In this document: in pieces, positions 34,713 through 42,729 of the stretch | Numbering within the stretch: the stretch's first letter is position 1 | Layout of the letters: every line of letters starts with the position of its first letter | Assembly (NCBI RefSeq): GCF_040706555.1 | Contig: NZ_JAPDRH010000002.1 | Span: 310,001-374,000 of the forward strand | Source: Lentisalinibacter salinarum | GTDB taxonomy: Bacteria; Pseudomonadota; Gammaproteobacteria; Steroidobacterales; Woeseiaceae | Length of the DNA: 64,000 nt | Direction: 5' to 3' | Notes under the pieces: model-generated | What the model was told of the DNA's origin: nothing | Database searches by the model: none | Seen by the model: only the letters and a program-made list of their open reading frames with translations | Position numbers and translations under genes: made by a program

Positions 34713-35366
34713 GTGGCCATCCGTCTTCTTGTCGTCGATGACCAGACCCTCGTGCGGCAGGGTATCCGCGGCCTGCTCGAATTGTCCGACCGGGTCGAGG
34801 TCATAGCCGAGGGCAGCGACGGCGATCAGGCGGTGGAACTCGCCCGCAGATATCGGCCCGACGTCATCCTCATGGACATGCGCATGCCGCGGATGGACGG
34901 CGCCGAGGCCACCCGCGCGCTGGCCGACGCCGGCATCGAGGTGCCGGTGATCATCCTCACCACCTTCGACGACCACAATCAGGTGCTCGCCGGCATCCAG
35001 GCCGGCGCCCGCGGCTACCTGCTGAAGGACGTCTCGCTGGAGAGCCTGATCGAGGCCATCGAATCGGTGGCCGCCGGCAAGACGATGATCCAGCCCGGCA
35101 TCACCGAGTCGCTGCTGCGCGGACTCACCGGGCGCACCGACCCCGATGCCGCGGCGCCGCCCGAGCGCCTGACACCCCGCGAGACGGAGATCCTCCGTCT
35201 CATGGCCGGCGGCTACAGCAACCGGGAGATCGCCACCGCACTCAGCAGATCCGAAGGCACGATCAAGAACCAGGTATCCAGTATCCTTGGCAAACTGGGC
35301 GTGCGGGACCGTACCCGCGCGGTCCTGAAAGCGATCGAGATGGGATTGCTGACCGACGCCAGCTAG
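34713..35366 (+). CDS. response regulator, NarL/LuxR family
   Basis: A 217-residue regulator with receiver domain (VVDDQTLVRQGIRGLLEL at the start, the phospho-acceptor Asp in DVILMDMRMP, switch Thr/Lys region ILTTFDDHNQVL and LLKDVS) and a C-terminal LuxR helix-turn-helix (LTPRETEILRLMAGGYSNRE). It should be phosphorylated by the kinase just upstream and bind DNA as a dimer. GTG start at 34713, five bases after the kinase stop, implies one operon. Target genes are not evident. Confidence 0.92.
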   Translation: MAIRLLVVDDQTLVRQGIRGLLELSDRVEVIAEGSDGDQAVELARRYRPDVILMDMRMPRMDGAEATRALADAGIEVPVIILTTFDDHNQVLAGIQAGARGYLLKDVSLESLIEAIESVAAGKTMIQPGITESLLRGLTGRTDPDAAAPPERLTPRETEILRLMAGGYSNREIATALSRSEGTIKNQVSSILGKLGVRDRTRAVLKAIEMGLLTDAS

Positions 35367-35410
35367 CCGCAGGCGTCGTCCAGCTTTGCCCGGCAATCGG
35401 AGACGGCGCA

Positions 35411-35908
35411 ATGCGACACCTGCTTACGGTCTTCCTCCTCCTGGGTCTCGTCGCCTGTGGCGGCGACGGCGACGAGCCGATGCCGGTCGAACCCGACGGG
35501 GGCATCGGCGACGGCGCGGGTCCGCCACCGGATGCCGGGGGGCTGCGGGCGAACCTGCAGATCGTCATCGAGAGCTCCGATCAGAGCGTCTCCGTCACCT
35601 ATGCCCTCATGTGCGAAGGCGACCGGACCGAGCTGCAGGGAACGGTGCACGTCGACCCCGCGCGCGCCTGTGCGGCACTGTCCGATCCCGCGGTACGGGA
35701 GCGGCTCGTCGAGGGCGCTCCGCAGGACCGGATGTGCACCAAGATCTACGGCGGACCGGAGACCGCGACGGTACGGGGCTCGATCGACGGCCGGCCGGTC
35801 GATACCGTCATCCGCCGCAGCGACGGCTGTGGCATGGACGACTGGGACCGGCTGCTCGCGAACATCCTGATGGACGTAGAAGATTACCGGCGCTCGGCCG
35901 AGCGGTAA
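35411..35908 (+). CDS. SSI-like lipoprotein (second copy)
   Basis: A 165-residue lipoprotein: hydrophobic signal with lipobox LLLGLVACGGD, an acidic Pro/Gly linker, then a domain with four cysteines (YALMCEGD, ARACAAL, RMCTKIYGGPET and SDGCGMDDWD) and the GSIDGRPVDT stretch. These match the paralogue at 21594 and the SSI-type protease-inhibitor pattern. Lipid anchoring plus linker suggests a surface or outer-membrane inhibitor of an external or own serine protease. The stop overlaps the start codon of the endonuclease V gene (TAATG), so the two are coupled, an unexpected pairing. Confidence 0.65.
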   Translation: MRHLLTVFLLLGLVACGGDGDEPMPVEPDGGIGDGAGPPPDAGGLRANLQIVIESSDQSVSVTYALMCEGDRTELQGTVHVDPARACAALSDPAVRERLVEGAPQDRMCTKIYGGPETATVRGSIDGRPVDTVIRRSDGCGMDDWDRLLANILMDVEDYRRSAER

Positions 35909-36606
35909 TGAAGGTCCCGAGGGCTCCCCACCCGTGGAACCTCACGCCGAAGCAGGCGGTCGCCGTGCAGCGGCGCCTGCGGGATCGCGTACGACTGCGG
36001 CCGGCGCGGCTTCCCCTCCGCATCGCCGGGCTGGACTGCGCATTCCTGGGCGATTCCGTCATCGCGGTCGGCGTCGTCTGGGACACCGCCGGAAAGACGG
36101 TGGTCGAGACCCGCGCCGCGCGGGCGCCGCTGCGCTTCCCTTATGTGCCCGGCCTCCTCTCGTTCCGCGAGGTACCGGTACTGCTACAGGTGCTGCGCCG
36201 GCTGCAGACTCCGGTGAGCGGCATCCTCTGTGACGGCCAGGGCATCGCGCACCCGCGGCGGATGGGGCTCGCCACGCACCTCGGCCTCGTCGTCGGTCTG
36301 CCCACCGTCGGCTGCGCCAAGTCCCGGCTGTGCGGCACCCATCGGGAGCCGGGGCAGCGGCGCGGATCGGTTGCCCCGTTGATGGACGAAAACGAACGCA
36401 TCGGCTCCGTGCTGCGTACCCGTGACGGCGTGAAGCCTCTCTACGTCAGCCCGGGACATCTCGTCGATCACGAATCGAGCATCGAATGGGTGCTGGTCTG
36501 CGGCGCAGGTTTTCGGCTACCGGAGCCCACCCGGCTGGCCGACCGTCTGGTGGCGCGGTACAAGAAGACGGGGCGCTACCGCGGCGGTCTCGGCACCCCA
36601 GGATAG
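35908..36606 (+). CDS. nfi: endonuclease V
   Basis: A 232-residue endonuclease V. The fold-defining stretches are IAGLDCAFLGD (first catalytic Asp), RFPYVPGLLSFREVPVL (wedge-motif PYxPGxL), and ILCDGQGIAHPRRMGLATHLG (second acid, D). It nicks DNA at the second phosphodiester 3' to deaminated adenines (inosine) in repair of base deamination. The N-terminus, with 'PKQAVAVQRRLRDRV', fits the family. The ATG at 35908 overlaps the stop codon of the lipoprotein by one base and has no separate ribosome-binding site, so it depends on upstream translation. Confidence 0.92.
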   Translation: MKVPRAPHPWNLTPKQAVAVQRRLRDRVRLRPARLPLRIAGLDCAFLGDSVIAVGVVWDTAGKTVVETRAARAPLRFPYVPGLLSFREVPVLLQVLRRLQTPVSGILCDGQGIAHPRRMGLATHLGLVVGLPTVGCAKSRLCGTHREPGQRRGSVAPLMDENERIGSVLRTRDGVKPLYVSPGHLVDHESSIEWVLVCGAGFRLPEPTRLADRLVARYKKTGRYRGGLGTPG

Positions 36607-36646
36607 CCGACCGCGGCGACTGCACCCACCGAACGAGGTAGCCACC

Positions 36647-37507
36647 ATGCGCGTACTGTTGCTCGGAGCAACCGGATTCATCGGCAGCGCGATTCTGCGC
36701 GAGTTCCTGGCCGCCGGCCACGGCGTGGTGGCGCTGGCGCGCTCGGCGAGCGCGGCCGAGCGGCTAGGCCGTATCGGCGCGGAGGTGGTACGCGGCGATT
36801 TGCGTGAACCGGAACGCTGGGCGGCAATCGTTCGCGACGTCGATGCGGTCATCCATGCCGCGGCTACATTTACCGAAGACATGGGGGAGGTGGACCGGGC
36901 CGTCGTCCGCTCACTCATCGAGTACGCCATGGGCGCCGACCGCCGCGCACGCTTCATCTATACGGGCGGAGTCTGGCTGTACGGCGAAACGGGCGACAGT
37001 ATCGCCACGGAAGAAACGCCATTCGCTCCCATTGCCGCCTTCGACTGGATGGTGCACAACTCCGCCGAGGTGCTGGCTGCATCCTGCTTCGAGGCGAACG
37101 TCGTGCATCCGGGCATATGCTATGTGCGCGACGGCGGCGCGTTTTCACGGCTCCTGCCCGAGCGCGGGCGAATCGTAGTCTGGGGTTCGCTGCAGACGCG
37201 GTGGCCGCTGGTGCACAGGGACGACCTCGCACGGGCCTACCGGCTGGTGCTCGAGCATGGCGCGGCGGGCGCGTCCTATAACGTCTGCGCCGAGGAGGGC
37301 GTGCAGGTCGGCGACGTCGTCGCTGCGATCGCCAAGCGGCACGCAATCCGGACGCCGCCATTGGAACGCCCGATCGAGCAAGTCGTGAAGGAGCACGGTG
37401 CATGGGCCGTCGGCCCCACCCTGAATCAGCGGATGAGCAGCCGCAGAATCCGCGAGACACTGGGCTGGATGCCTGCGCACACCGATGCCGTAGCGGAGAT
37501 GTCCTGA
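36647..37507 (+). CDS. NAD(P)-dependent epimerase/dehydratase family protein
   Basis: A 286-residue extended-SDR protein with RVLLLGATGFIGSAILREFL at the start. The YxxxK active site of classic epimerases is not clear: the corresponding stretch reads DWMVHNSAEVL, so it may be an atypical NmrA-like or ‘epimerase-like’ protein of unknown substrate. There is a conserved WPLVHRDDLARAY segment. The start ATG at 36647 has GAGG about eight bases upstream. It is transcribed alone and converges on katG. Confidence 0.82.
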   Translation: MRVLLLGATGFIGSAILREFLAAGHGVVALARSASAAERLGRIGAEVVRGDLREPERWAAIVRDVDAVIHAAATFTEDMGEVDRAVVRSLIEYAMGADRRARFIYTGGVWLYGETGDSIATEETPFAPIAAFDWMVHNSAEVLAASCFEANVVHPGICYVRDGGAFSRLLPERGRIVVWGSLQTRWPLVHRDDLARAYRLVLEHGAAGASYNVCAEEGVQVGDVVAAIAKRHAIRTPPLERPIEQVVKEHGAWAVGPTLNQRMSSRRIRETLGWMPAHTDAVAEMS

Positions 37508-37565
37508 GGGGCAAGGCGCTGCCCCCGAAGACATTTCGGCGGCTCCCCAGGGTCCACCAAAGAAA

Positions 37566-37590
37566 ACGGCGGCGCATGATGCGCCGCCGT
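37566..37590 (-). terminator. intrinsic terminator after katG
   Basis: Eleven-base perfect stem with arms ACGGCGGCGCA and TGCGCCGCCGT and a three-base loop. Read on the minus strand it is followed by TTTTCTTT, which is the layout of an intrinsic terminator for katG, 68 bases past its stop. Confidence 0.75.
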
Positions 37591-37657
37591 CCCCGTTGTG
37601 GGCGGTCGCCGGGCCGCACGCGGCGGCCCGGGACCTGTCATGGCATGAAGCTGCCGC

Positions 37658-39934
37658 TCAGCGGCTGGCCACCATGCCGGCAGACGGGACTTCCTCGATG
37701 TCGAAGCGGTCCAGGGTCATGACCTTGGCCCACGCATTGACGAAGTCACGCACGAACTTCTCGCTCGCATCGTCCGCCGCGTACGCCTCGGCAACGGCCC
37801 GCAGCTCCGAGTTGGAACCGAAGATCAGGTCCACCGGGGTGGCGGTCCATTTCACTTCGCCCGTCGCACGGTCGCGACCCTCGTAGACGCCCTCGGAAGA
37901 GGCCTTCTGCCACTGCGTGGACATGTCGAGCAGGTTGACGAAGAAGTCGTTGCTCAGCGTGCCGGGACGATCGGTGAACACGCCGTGGTCGGCGCCGCCG
38001 GTGTTGGCGTCCAGGGCACGCATGCCGCCGATGAGCACCGTCATCTCCGGCACGGTCAGCGTCAGCAGGTCGGCCTTCTCCACCATCATCTCCGCCGGCG
38101 AGCTGTAGTTGTTCTCGCCATAGTAGTTGCGGAAGGCATCGGCGGTCGGCTTCAGATAAGCGAAGGATTCGACGTCGGTCTGCTCCTGGCTCGCGTCCAT
38201 GCGACCCGGCACGAAGGGCACCTGCACATCGTAGCCGGCCTTCTTCGCGGCCTGCTCGATGGCAGCGGCACCGCCGAGCACGATCACGTCGGCCAGCGAG
38301 ACCTGCTTGTCACCCGACAACGACTTGTTGAAGTCCTTCTGGATGCTCTCCAGTTTCTTCAGGACCCGGTCGAGTTCCTTCGGGTTGTTCACCGGCCAGT
38401 CGCGCTGCGGCGCAAGGCGGATACGCGCACCATTCGCGCCACCGCGCATGTCGGTACCGCGGAACGTGGACGCAGACGCCCATGCCGTGCGCACGAGTTC
38501 GGGGGTCGTCAGACCGGAGTCCAGGATCTGCGCCTTCAGCTCGGCAATCTCGCCGGCATCGATCAGCTCGTGGTCGACGGCGGGGATGGGATCCTGCCAG
38601 AGCAGCTCTTCCTCGGGCACCTCGGCACCGACGTAGCGGGCACGCGGGCCCATGTCACGGTGCGTCAGCTTGAACCAGGCCCGTGCGAACGCGTCCTCGA
38701 ACTCGTCGGGGTTCTCCAGGAACCGTTTCGAGATCTTGCGGTAGGCCGGATCTTCCTTCAGGGCGAGGTCCGTGGTCAGCATGATGATCGACTGCGTCTT
38801 GCCCTCCACGTGGGCATCGGGCGCCATGGCGGCGGCCGGATTACCCTTCGGCACCCACTGAATGGCGCCGGCCGGGCTGCGGGTCTGCTCCCATTCGAAG
38901 TTGAACAGGTTCTGCAGATACATCATCGACCACTGCGTGGGCGCTGCGGTCCACGGTCCTTCCAATCCGCTGGTAATCGTGTCCTCGGCATTACCCTTGC
39001 CGCACTTGTTCTTCCAGCCGAGACCCTGCTCCTCGATGTCCGCGGCAGCCGGTTCCGGTCCGACGCACTCGTCGGGCTTGGCTGCGCCATGCACCTTGCC
39101 GAAGGTGTGACCACCGGCGATCAGGGCAACGGTCTCCGCGTCGTCCATCGCCATGCGGCCGAAGCTCGCACGAATCTGCTTCGCCGAGGCCATCGGATCG
39201 GGGTTTCCGCCGGGACCCTCCGGGTTCACGTAGATGAGGCCCATCTGCATGGCGGCGAGCGAACCTTGCAGTTCGCCCTTCTCGTCGAACCGGTCCCGTC
39301 CGAGCATTTCGGTCTCGGGACCCCAGTTGACGATCTCGGGCTCCCAGTCGTCCTCACGGCCGCCAGCGAACCCGAAGGTCTTGAAGCCCATCGACTCCAG
39401 CGAGACGTTGCCGGCCAGGATCATCAGGTCGGCCCAGGAGAGGCTGCGACCATACTTCTGCTTGATCGGCCACAGCAGACGGCGGGCCTTGTCCAGGTTG
39501 GCGTTGTCCGGCCAGCTGTTCAGCGGATCGAAGCGCTGCTGACCGCCGCCGGCACCGCCACGGCCGTCGTGCACGCGGTACGTGCCCGCGCTGTGCCAGG
39601 CCATGCGGATCATCAGCGGACCGTAATGACCCCAGTCGGCGGGCCACCAGTCCTGGGAATCGGTCAGGACGGTCTCGATATCGGCTTTGACCTGAGCGAG
39701 GTCCAGCGCGGCAAACTCGGAAGCGTAGTCGAAGTCTTCACCGTACGGGTTCGACTCGTCGTCATGCTGACGGAGTGCGGTGAGATCGAGCTGCTCCGGC
39801 CACCAGAAACTGTTCGGCTTCGCATCGCTCTGGCCGAACGCCTTCTCCGACGCCACCACCGGCGAATCGGAGGCTACCGCCGGTGACACGGTCACCGCCA
39901 TGGCAGCAATTATCAGTATCGGTCGTATACGCAT
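37658..39934 (-). CDS. katG: exported catalase-peroxidase
   Basis: A 758-residue KatG with a cleavable Sec signal (ILIIAAMAVTVSPAVASDSP), so a periplasmic enzyme, as in KatP-type catalase-peroxidases, rather than the usual cytosolic form. The distal haem site is MIRMAWHSAGTYR (Arg, Trp, His), the proximal His is in LIAGGHTFGKVHG, and the Tyr of the Trp-Tyr-Met adduct is in GLIYVNPEGPGG with the Met shortly after. The C-terminal duplicated domain is complete. It removes H2O2 and uses peroxidatic donors. The ATG at 39934 has GAGGAGGGG eight bases upstream. An 11-base terminator hairpin follows, and the upstream region has an ATTCAA-N4-TTGAAT palindrome. Confidence 0.95.
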   Translation of the reverse strand: MRIRPILIIAAMAVTVSPAVASDSPVVASEKAFGQSDAKPNSFWWPEQLDLTALRQHDDESNPYGEDFDYASEFAALDLAQVKADIETVLTDSQDWWPADWGHYGPLMIRMAWHSAGTYRVHDGRGGAGGGQQRFDPLNSWPDNANLDKARRLLWPIKQKYGRSLSWADLMILAGNVSLESMGFKTFGFAGGREDDWEPEIVNWGPETEMLGRDRFDEKGELQGSLAAMQMGLIYVNPEGPGGNPDPMASAKQIRASFGRMAMDDAETVALIAGGHTFGKVHGAAKPDECVGPEPAAADIEEQGLGWKNKCGKGNAEDTITSGLEGPWTAAPTQWSMMYLQNLFNFEWEQTRSPAGAIQWVPKGNPAAAMAPDAHVEGKTQSIIMLTTDLALKEDPAYRKISKRFLENPDEFEDAFARAWFKLTHRDMGPRARYVGAEVPEEELLWQDPIPAVDHELIDAGEIAELKAQILDSGLTTPELVRTAWASASTFRGTDMRGGANGARIRLAPQRDWPVNNPKELDRVLKKLESIQKDFNKSLSGDKQVSLADVIVLGGAAAIEQAAKKAGYDVQVPFVPGRMDASQEQTDVESFAYLKPTADAFRNYYGENNYSSPAEMMVEKADLLTLTVPEMTVLIGGMRALDANTGGADHGVFTDRPGTLSNDFFVNLLDMSTQWQKASSEGVYEGRDRATGEVKWTATPVDLIFGSNSELRAVAEAYAADDASEKFVRDFVNAWAKVMTLDRFDIEEVPSAGMVASR

Positions 39935-40006
39935 GTGCACTTCCCCTCCTCGGTAGGACAGTTGCGTGACGCTGATAAATTAAACCGGATAAAGAGCATA
40001 TTAGCG

Positions 40007-40022
40007 ATTCAAAATATTGAAT
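40007..40022. promoter_or_regulatory. palindrome upstream of katG
   Basis: Perfect arms ATTCAA and TTGAAT around AATA, in an AT-rich 220-base intergenic region between katG and the divergent DUF1772 gene. It could be an operator for a peroxide or redox regulator, but it does not match the E. coli OxyR consensus that I know. Confidence 0.35.
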
Positions 40023-40159
40023 ACTGTGCCCCGTGAAAACGATCGACGCATGGCGACGTTCGGGAAAGCGTCTTTAACTTAATGAGGGGCAAGGAAATTC
40101 GGGCCCGGAACCCGTCTGCGGACCCGGGTCGGCAGCCGTCCGCCGGGGCCGGGGAGGGG

Positions 40160-40651
40160 TCAGACGACCCCTCCCCGCAGGAGGCCGAGCAGCAACATCA
40201 GCGCAGCGCCGGCGGCTGCGATGGTCCGCAAGGTGTTGAGCCGGGTCCACCGCACGAGGTAATGCTCCCATACCGCGACCGCCTCGGCGCCCTCCGCGGG
40301 AACCGCAGCCAGCCGGTCGTTCAGCGGCACGTTACCCATCCCGGTCACCCCGAAGGTGCCCGCGAGGTAGGACAAGGCGCCGGCCACGTACCAGGGCGCC
40401 GAGGCGGAGCCCCAGCCGAACGCAGCGAGCCCGGCGAGCACCGCCGAGACGACCGTGGTGCCGACGAACAGGCCGAGGAAGGACCGGTTCAGCACGACGA
40501 CGTTGATCGACTGCATCGCCGCAACGCCCTGCGCCGCGGGCAGGCGGGCGAGCGCGCCCATGACGAAACTCGAGAAGGCGAAAAAGACGCCGGCGACGAG
40601 GGCGGAGCCGAGCAGCGCAACGACTGCCAGCAGTTCCGTGAGCGTGCTCAT
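40160..40651 (-). CDS. DUF1772 membrane protein
   Basis: A 163-residue protein with four hydrophobic segments and the DUF1772 pattern (AGVFFAFSSFVMGALARLP, INVVVLNRSFLGLF, and the basic loop RWTRLNTLRTIAA). Fungal and bacterial relatives include anthrone-oxygenase-like proteins, but most have no known role. It is the last gene of a three-gene minus-strand operon (DUF4345 protein, NmrA-like protein, this protein); its ATG overlaps the stop of the NmrA-like gene (ATGA). Likely under the same TetR operators at 42009-42038. Confidence 0.82.
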   Translation of the reverse strand: MSTLTELLAVVALLGSALVAGVFFAFSSFVMGALARLPAAQGVAAMQSINVVVLNRSFLGLFVGTTVVSAVLAGLAAFGWGSASAPWYVAGALSYLAGTFGVTGMGNVPLNDRLAAVPAEGAEAVAVWEHYLVRWTRLNTLRTIAAAGAALMLLLGLLRGGVV

Positions 40652-41526
40652 GCGACCGCCTCCCGGGAACCGCCGGTCGCCGCGTCCCAGTCCCCGCGTG
40701 CCGCGACGCGACGCGCGAAGTCGGTGAAATCCGCAGGCTCGCGGCCCAGCGCGCGCTGCACGCCGTCGCAGACCATGACGTTGCGGCCGTCGAGCACGGT
40801 CTCGAACAGGTAGTTCAGCAGCCAGGCGAGGTCGTCCGGCGCCCCGGCATCGGCGATCGCCGCGGCGAACGCCTCCCGGGGAATGCGCTGGAAGGCCACC
40901 TCCCGGCCTGCCGCCGCAGAGATCTCACGCACCAGTTCGGTAAACGTCAGTGCCCGCGGGCCCGTGACTTCGTAAACCTCACCGGCGTGACCGTCCTCGA
41001 TAAGCGCGGCCACGGCGACATCGGCGATATCGTTCGCGTCGACGAACGGCTCCGGGATGTCCCGCGCCGGCAGCGTGATGGCGCCGTCCAGGACCATGGG
41101 CAGGAACTCGCCCTCCGAGAAGTTCTGCATGAACCAGCCGGCCCGCACGATCGTCCACTCCACACCGGACTCCTGCACGATGCGCTCGCAGGCCTGCGCC
41201 TCTTCCTCGCCCCGGCCGGACAGCAGTACCAGACGCCGAACGCCCGCCTCGACCGCTCTGCTCACGAAGGCGCGGATGGTGTCTGCCGCGCCCGGTACGG
41301 CGAGGTCGGGCACGTAGGCCACGTAGGCCGCGGTGACGCCTGCGAGGGCGGCATCCCAGGTGTCCCGGTCGTTCCAGTCGAACGCCGGGACGCCCGACCG
41401 GGAGCCGATGCGGATGCTGACGCCCAGTGCATCCAGGCGCGCCGCAACGCGGCGGCCGACCTTGCCGGTACCGGCGGTCACGAGTGTGATGCCGCCGGAC
41501 GTGTTGGTCGGATTCTCATTTTTCAT
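40648..41526 (-). CDS. NmrA-like NAD(P)-binding protein
   Basis: A 292-residue NmrA/atypical SDR protein: nucleotide-binding segment ITLVTAGTGKVGRRVAARLD, a later VRRLVLLSGRGEEEAQACE and TIVRAGWFMQNFSEGEFLP, typical of NmrA/QOR2/YtfG-type quinone-oxidoreductase-like proteins. The YxxxK of classic SDRs is missing, as is usual in this class. The substrate may be a quinone or an oxidised intermediate. The start at 41526 has AAGGAGA at good spacing. It shares an operon with a DUF4345 protein and a DUF1772 protein under a TetR repressor. Confidence 0.87.
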   Translation of the reverse strand: MKNENPTNTSGGITLVTAGTGKVGRRVAARLDALGVSIRIGSRSGVPAFDWNDRDTWDAALAGVTAAYVAYVPDLAVPGAADTIRAFVSRAVEAGVRRLVLLSGRGEEEAQACERIVQESGVEWTIVRAGWFMQNFSEGEFLPMVLDGAITLPARDIPEPFVDANDIADVAVAALIEDGHAGEVYEVTGPRALTFTELVREISAAAGREVAFQRIPREAFAAAIADAGAPDDLAWLLNYLFETVLDGRNVMVCDGVQRALGREPADFTDFARRVAARGDWDAATGGSREAVA

Positions 41527-41569
41527 GGTCGTCTCCTTGTTGATGGTCGTCGCTTTTCGGGTTGGGGAT

Positions 41570-41989
41570 TCAGTTGGCACGGCGGAAGTGCAGCAGCGTC
41601 AGCAGGCAGATCGCGCCGATCACGATCTCGATGCCCGCCGCGCCCACCATGCCGTCGTGGGGGTACCCGTCGACGGCGATGCTCAGCACGCGGGACAGGC
41701 CATAGGACAGGTACACGGCCGTGGCCGTGGCCAGCGAGATCACTGCGTAGTGCGGCTGGAACACGCCGGCGAACATCAGCACGCCCGCGCTCAGCAGCAT
41801 GCCGGCCGGGGCCTTCAGCTCGTTCACGAGCGTGGGGTTGCCGGCGACGTCGATGCCGTAGCCGCCATAAAACGTCTCCGGCGCCATGAGGATGGCGCCC
41901 GCGATGGCGACCGCCACCAGGCCGCTGAACGCGAGCACCAGCCGCGCTCCACGCACCCCGTCGAAGATGGCTTTACGTCTCGAGTTCAT
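41570..41989 (-). CDS. DUF4345-like membrane protein
   Basis: A 139-residue protein with four helices, including VRGARLVLAFSGLVAVAIAGAI, MLLSAGVLMFAGVF, VISLATATAVYLSYGLSRV and GAAGIEIVIGAICLLTLLHF, plus the conserved phrase ELKAPAGMLL typical of DUF4345 or DoxX-like membrane proteins. Role unknown. It is the first gene of the operon with NmrA-like and DUF1772 proteins and is divergent from the TetR gene. AGGAGAG lies eight bases before its ATG. Confidence 0.82.
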   Translation of the reverse strand: MNSRRKAIFDGVRGARLVLAFSGLVAVAIAGAILMAPETFYGGYGIDVAGNPTLVNELKAPAGMLLSAGVLMFAGVFQPHYAVISLATATAVYLSYGLSRVLSIAVDGYPHDGMVGAAGIEIVIGAICLLTLLHFRRAN

Positions 41990-42008
41990 GATCTTCTCTC
42001 CTGTGAAC

Positions 42009-42038
42009 TTGACACTGTGTCAATTGACACGGCGTCAA
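42009..42038. promoter_or_regulatory. two tandem TetR-type operator palindromes
   Basis: Two adjacent 15-base palindromes: a perfect 7-1-7 at 42009-42023 (TTGACAC T GTGTCAA) and a near-perfect one at 42024-42038 (TTGACAC G GCGTCAA). They share the TTGACA that could be a -35 box and lie between the divergent DUF4345 and TetR genes, as expected for a self-regulating TetR repressor. Confidence 0.8.
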
Positions 42039-42059
42039 CCTTAGGGGAAGCTTTACAGC

Positions 42060-42647
42060 ATGTCAAGAGGAAATTCCGAAACACGCACACGGATACTCGA
42101 AGCCACCATCCGCATGCTCGAGCAGTCTGGCGGCCACGCCGTACGCATGGGCGACATCGCGAAAGCGGCGGGTATCTCGCGCCAGGCCGTCTACCTGCAC
42201 TTCGCCTCCCGTTCGGAACTGCTGATCGCCGCGACGCTGTATATGGACGAACTGCTGGACGTGGACGCCCGTCTCGCACCCTCGCGCGCGGCGAAGGAGG
42301 GAGTGGAACGCCTCCGCCTCTATATCGAGGTCTGGGGCAACTACATCCCCGAGATCTACGGCGTGGGCAAGGCGCTGATGGTGGCCCAGGACACGGACGA
42401 TGCTGCCGCGGCTGCCTGGCGGGATCGCATGATCGCGATGAAGGACGGCTGCCGCGCCGCCATCGATGCACTGCATGCCGACGGCACCCTCGCGCGTGGC
42501 TGGACCCGGCCGAAGGCCACCGAGGCGCTGTGGACGATGCTGCTCGTGCCGAACTGGGAGAACCTGACGCTCGAATGCGGCTGGTCAACGAAGGAATACA
42601 TCCGCTGGATGCAGTTCCTGGCCCATCGCACGTTCGTCGAGGAGTGA
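42060..42647 (+). CDS. TetR/AcrR family transcriptional regulator
   Basis: A 195-residue TetR protein with the helix-turn-helix at about residues 25-47 (MGDIAKAAGISRQAVYLHFA) followed by RSELLIAATLYMDELL. The remainder is the helical ligand-binding domain, with Trp-rich segments (LYIEVWGNYIPE, RPKATEALWTMLLVP). It likely represses the divergent DUF4345/NmrA/DUF1772 operon and itself from the tandem palindromes at 42009-42038. The ligand is unknown. The ATG at 42060 follows a weak GGGGAA site. Confidence 0.92.
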   Translation: MSRGNSETRTRILEATIRMLEQSGGHAVRMGDIAKAAGISRQAVYLHFASRSELLIAATLYMDELLDVDARLAPSRAAKEGVERLRLYIEVWGNYIPEIYGVGKALMVAQDTDDAAAAAWRDRMIAMKDGCRAAIDALHADGTLARGWTRPKATEALWTMLLVPNWENLTLECGWSTKEYIRWMQFLAHRTFVEE

Positions 42648-42729
42648 GGCGGCCGCCCCGGCCGCGGCAATCCGCCGTCACCGAATCATGCTAGAGTCCG
42701 TCCACCCGCAAAAAAACAAGGAAACAGCG

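Noticed and set aside
37985..39886. Long plus-strand frame (633 codons) antisense to katG
   Set aside because: Shadow of the catalase-peroxidase codon bias; no ribosome site or family match.
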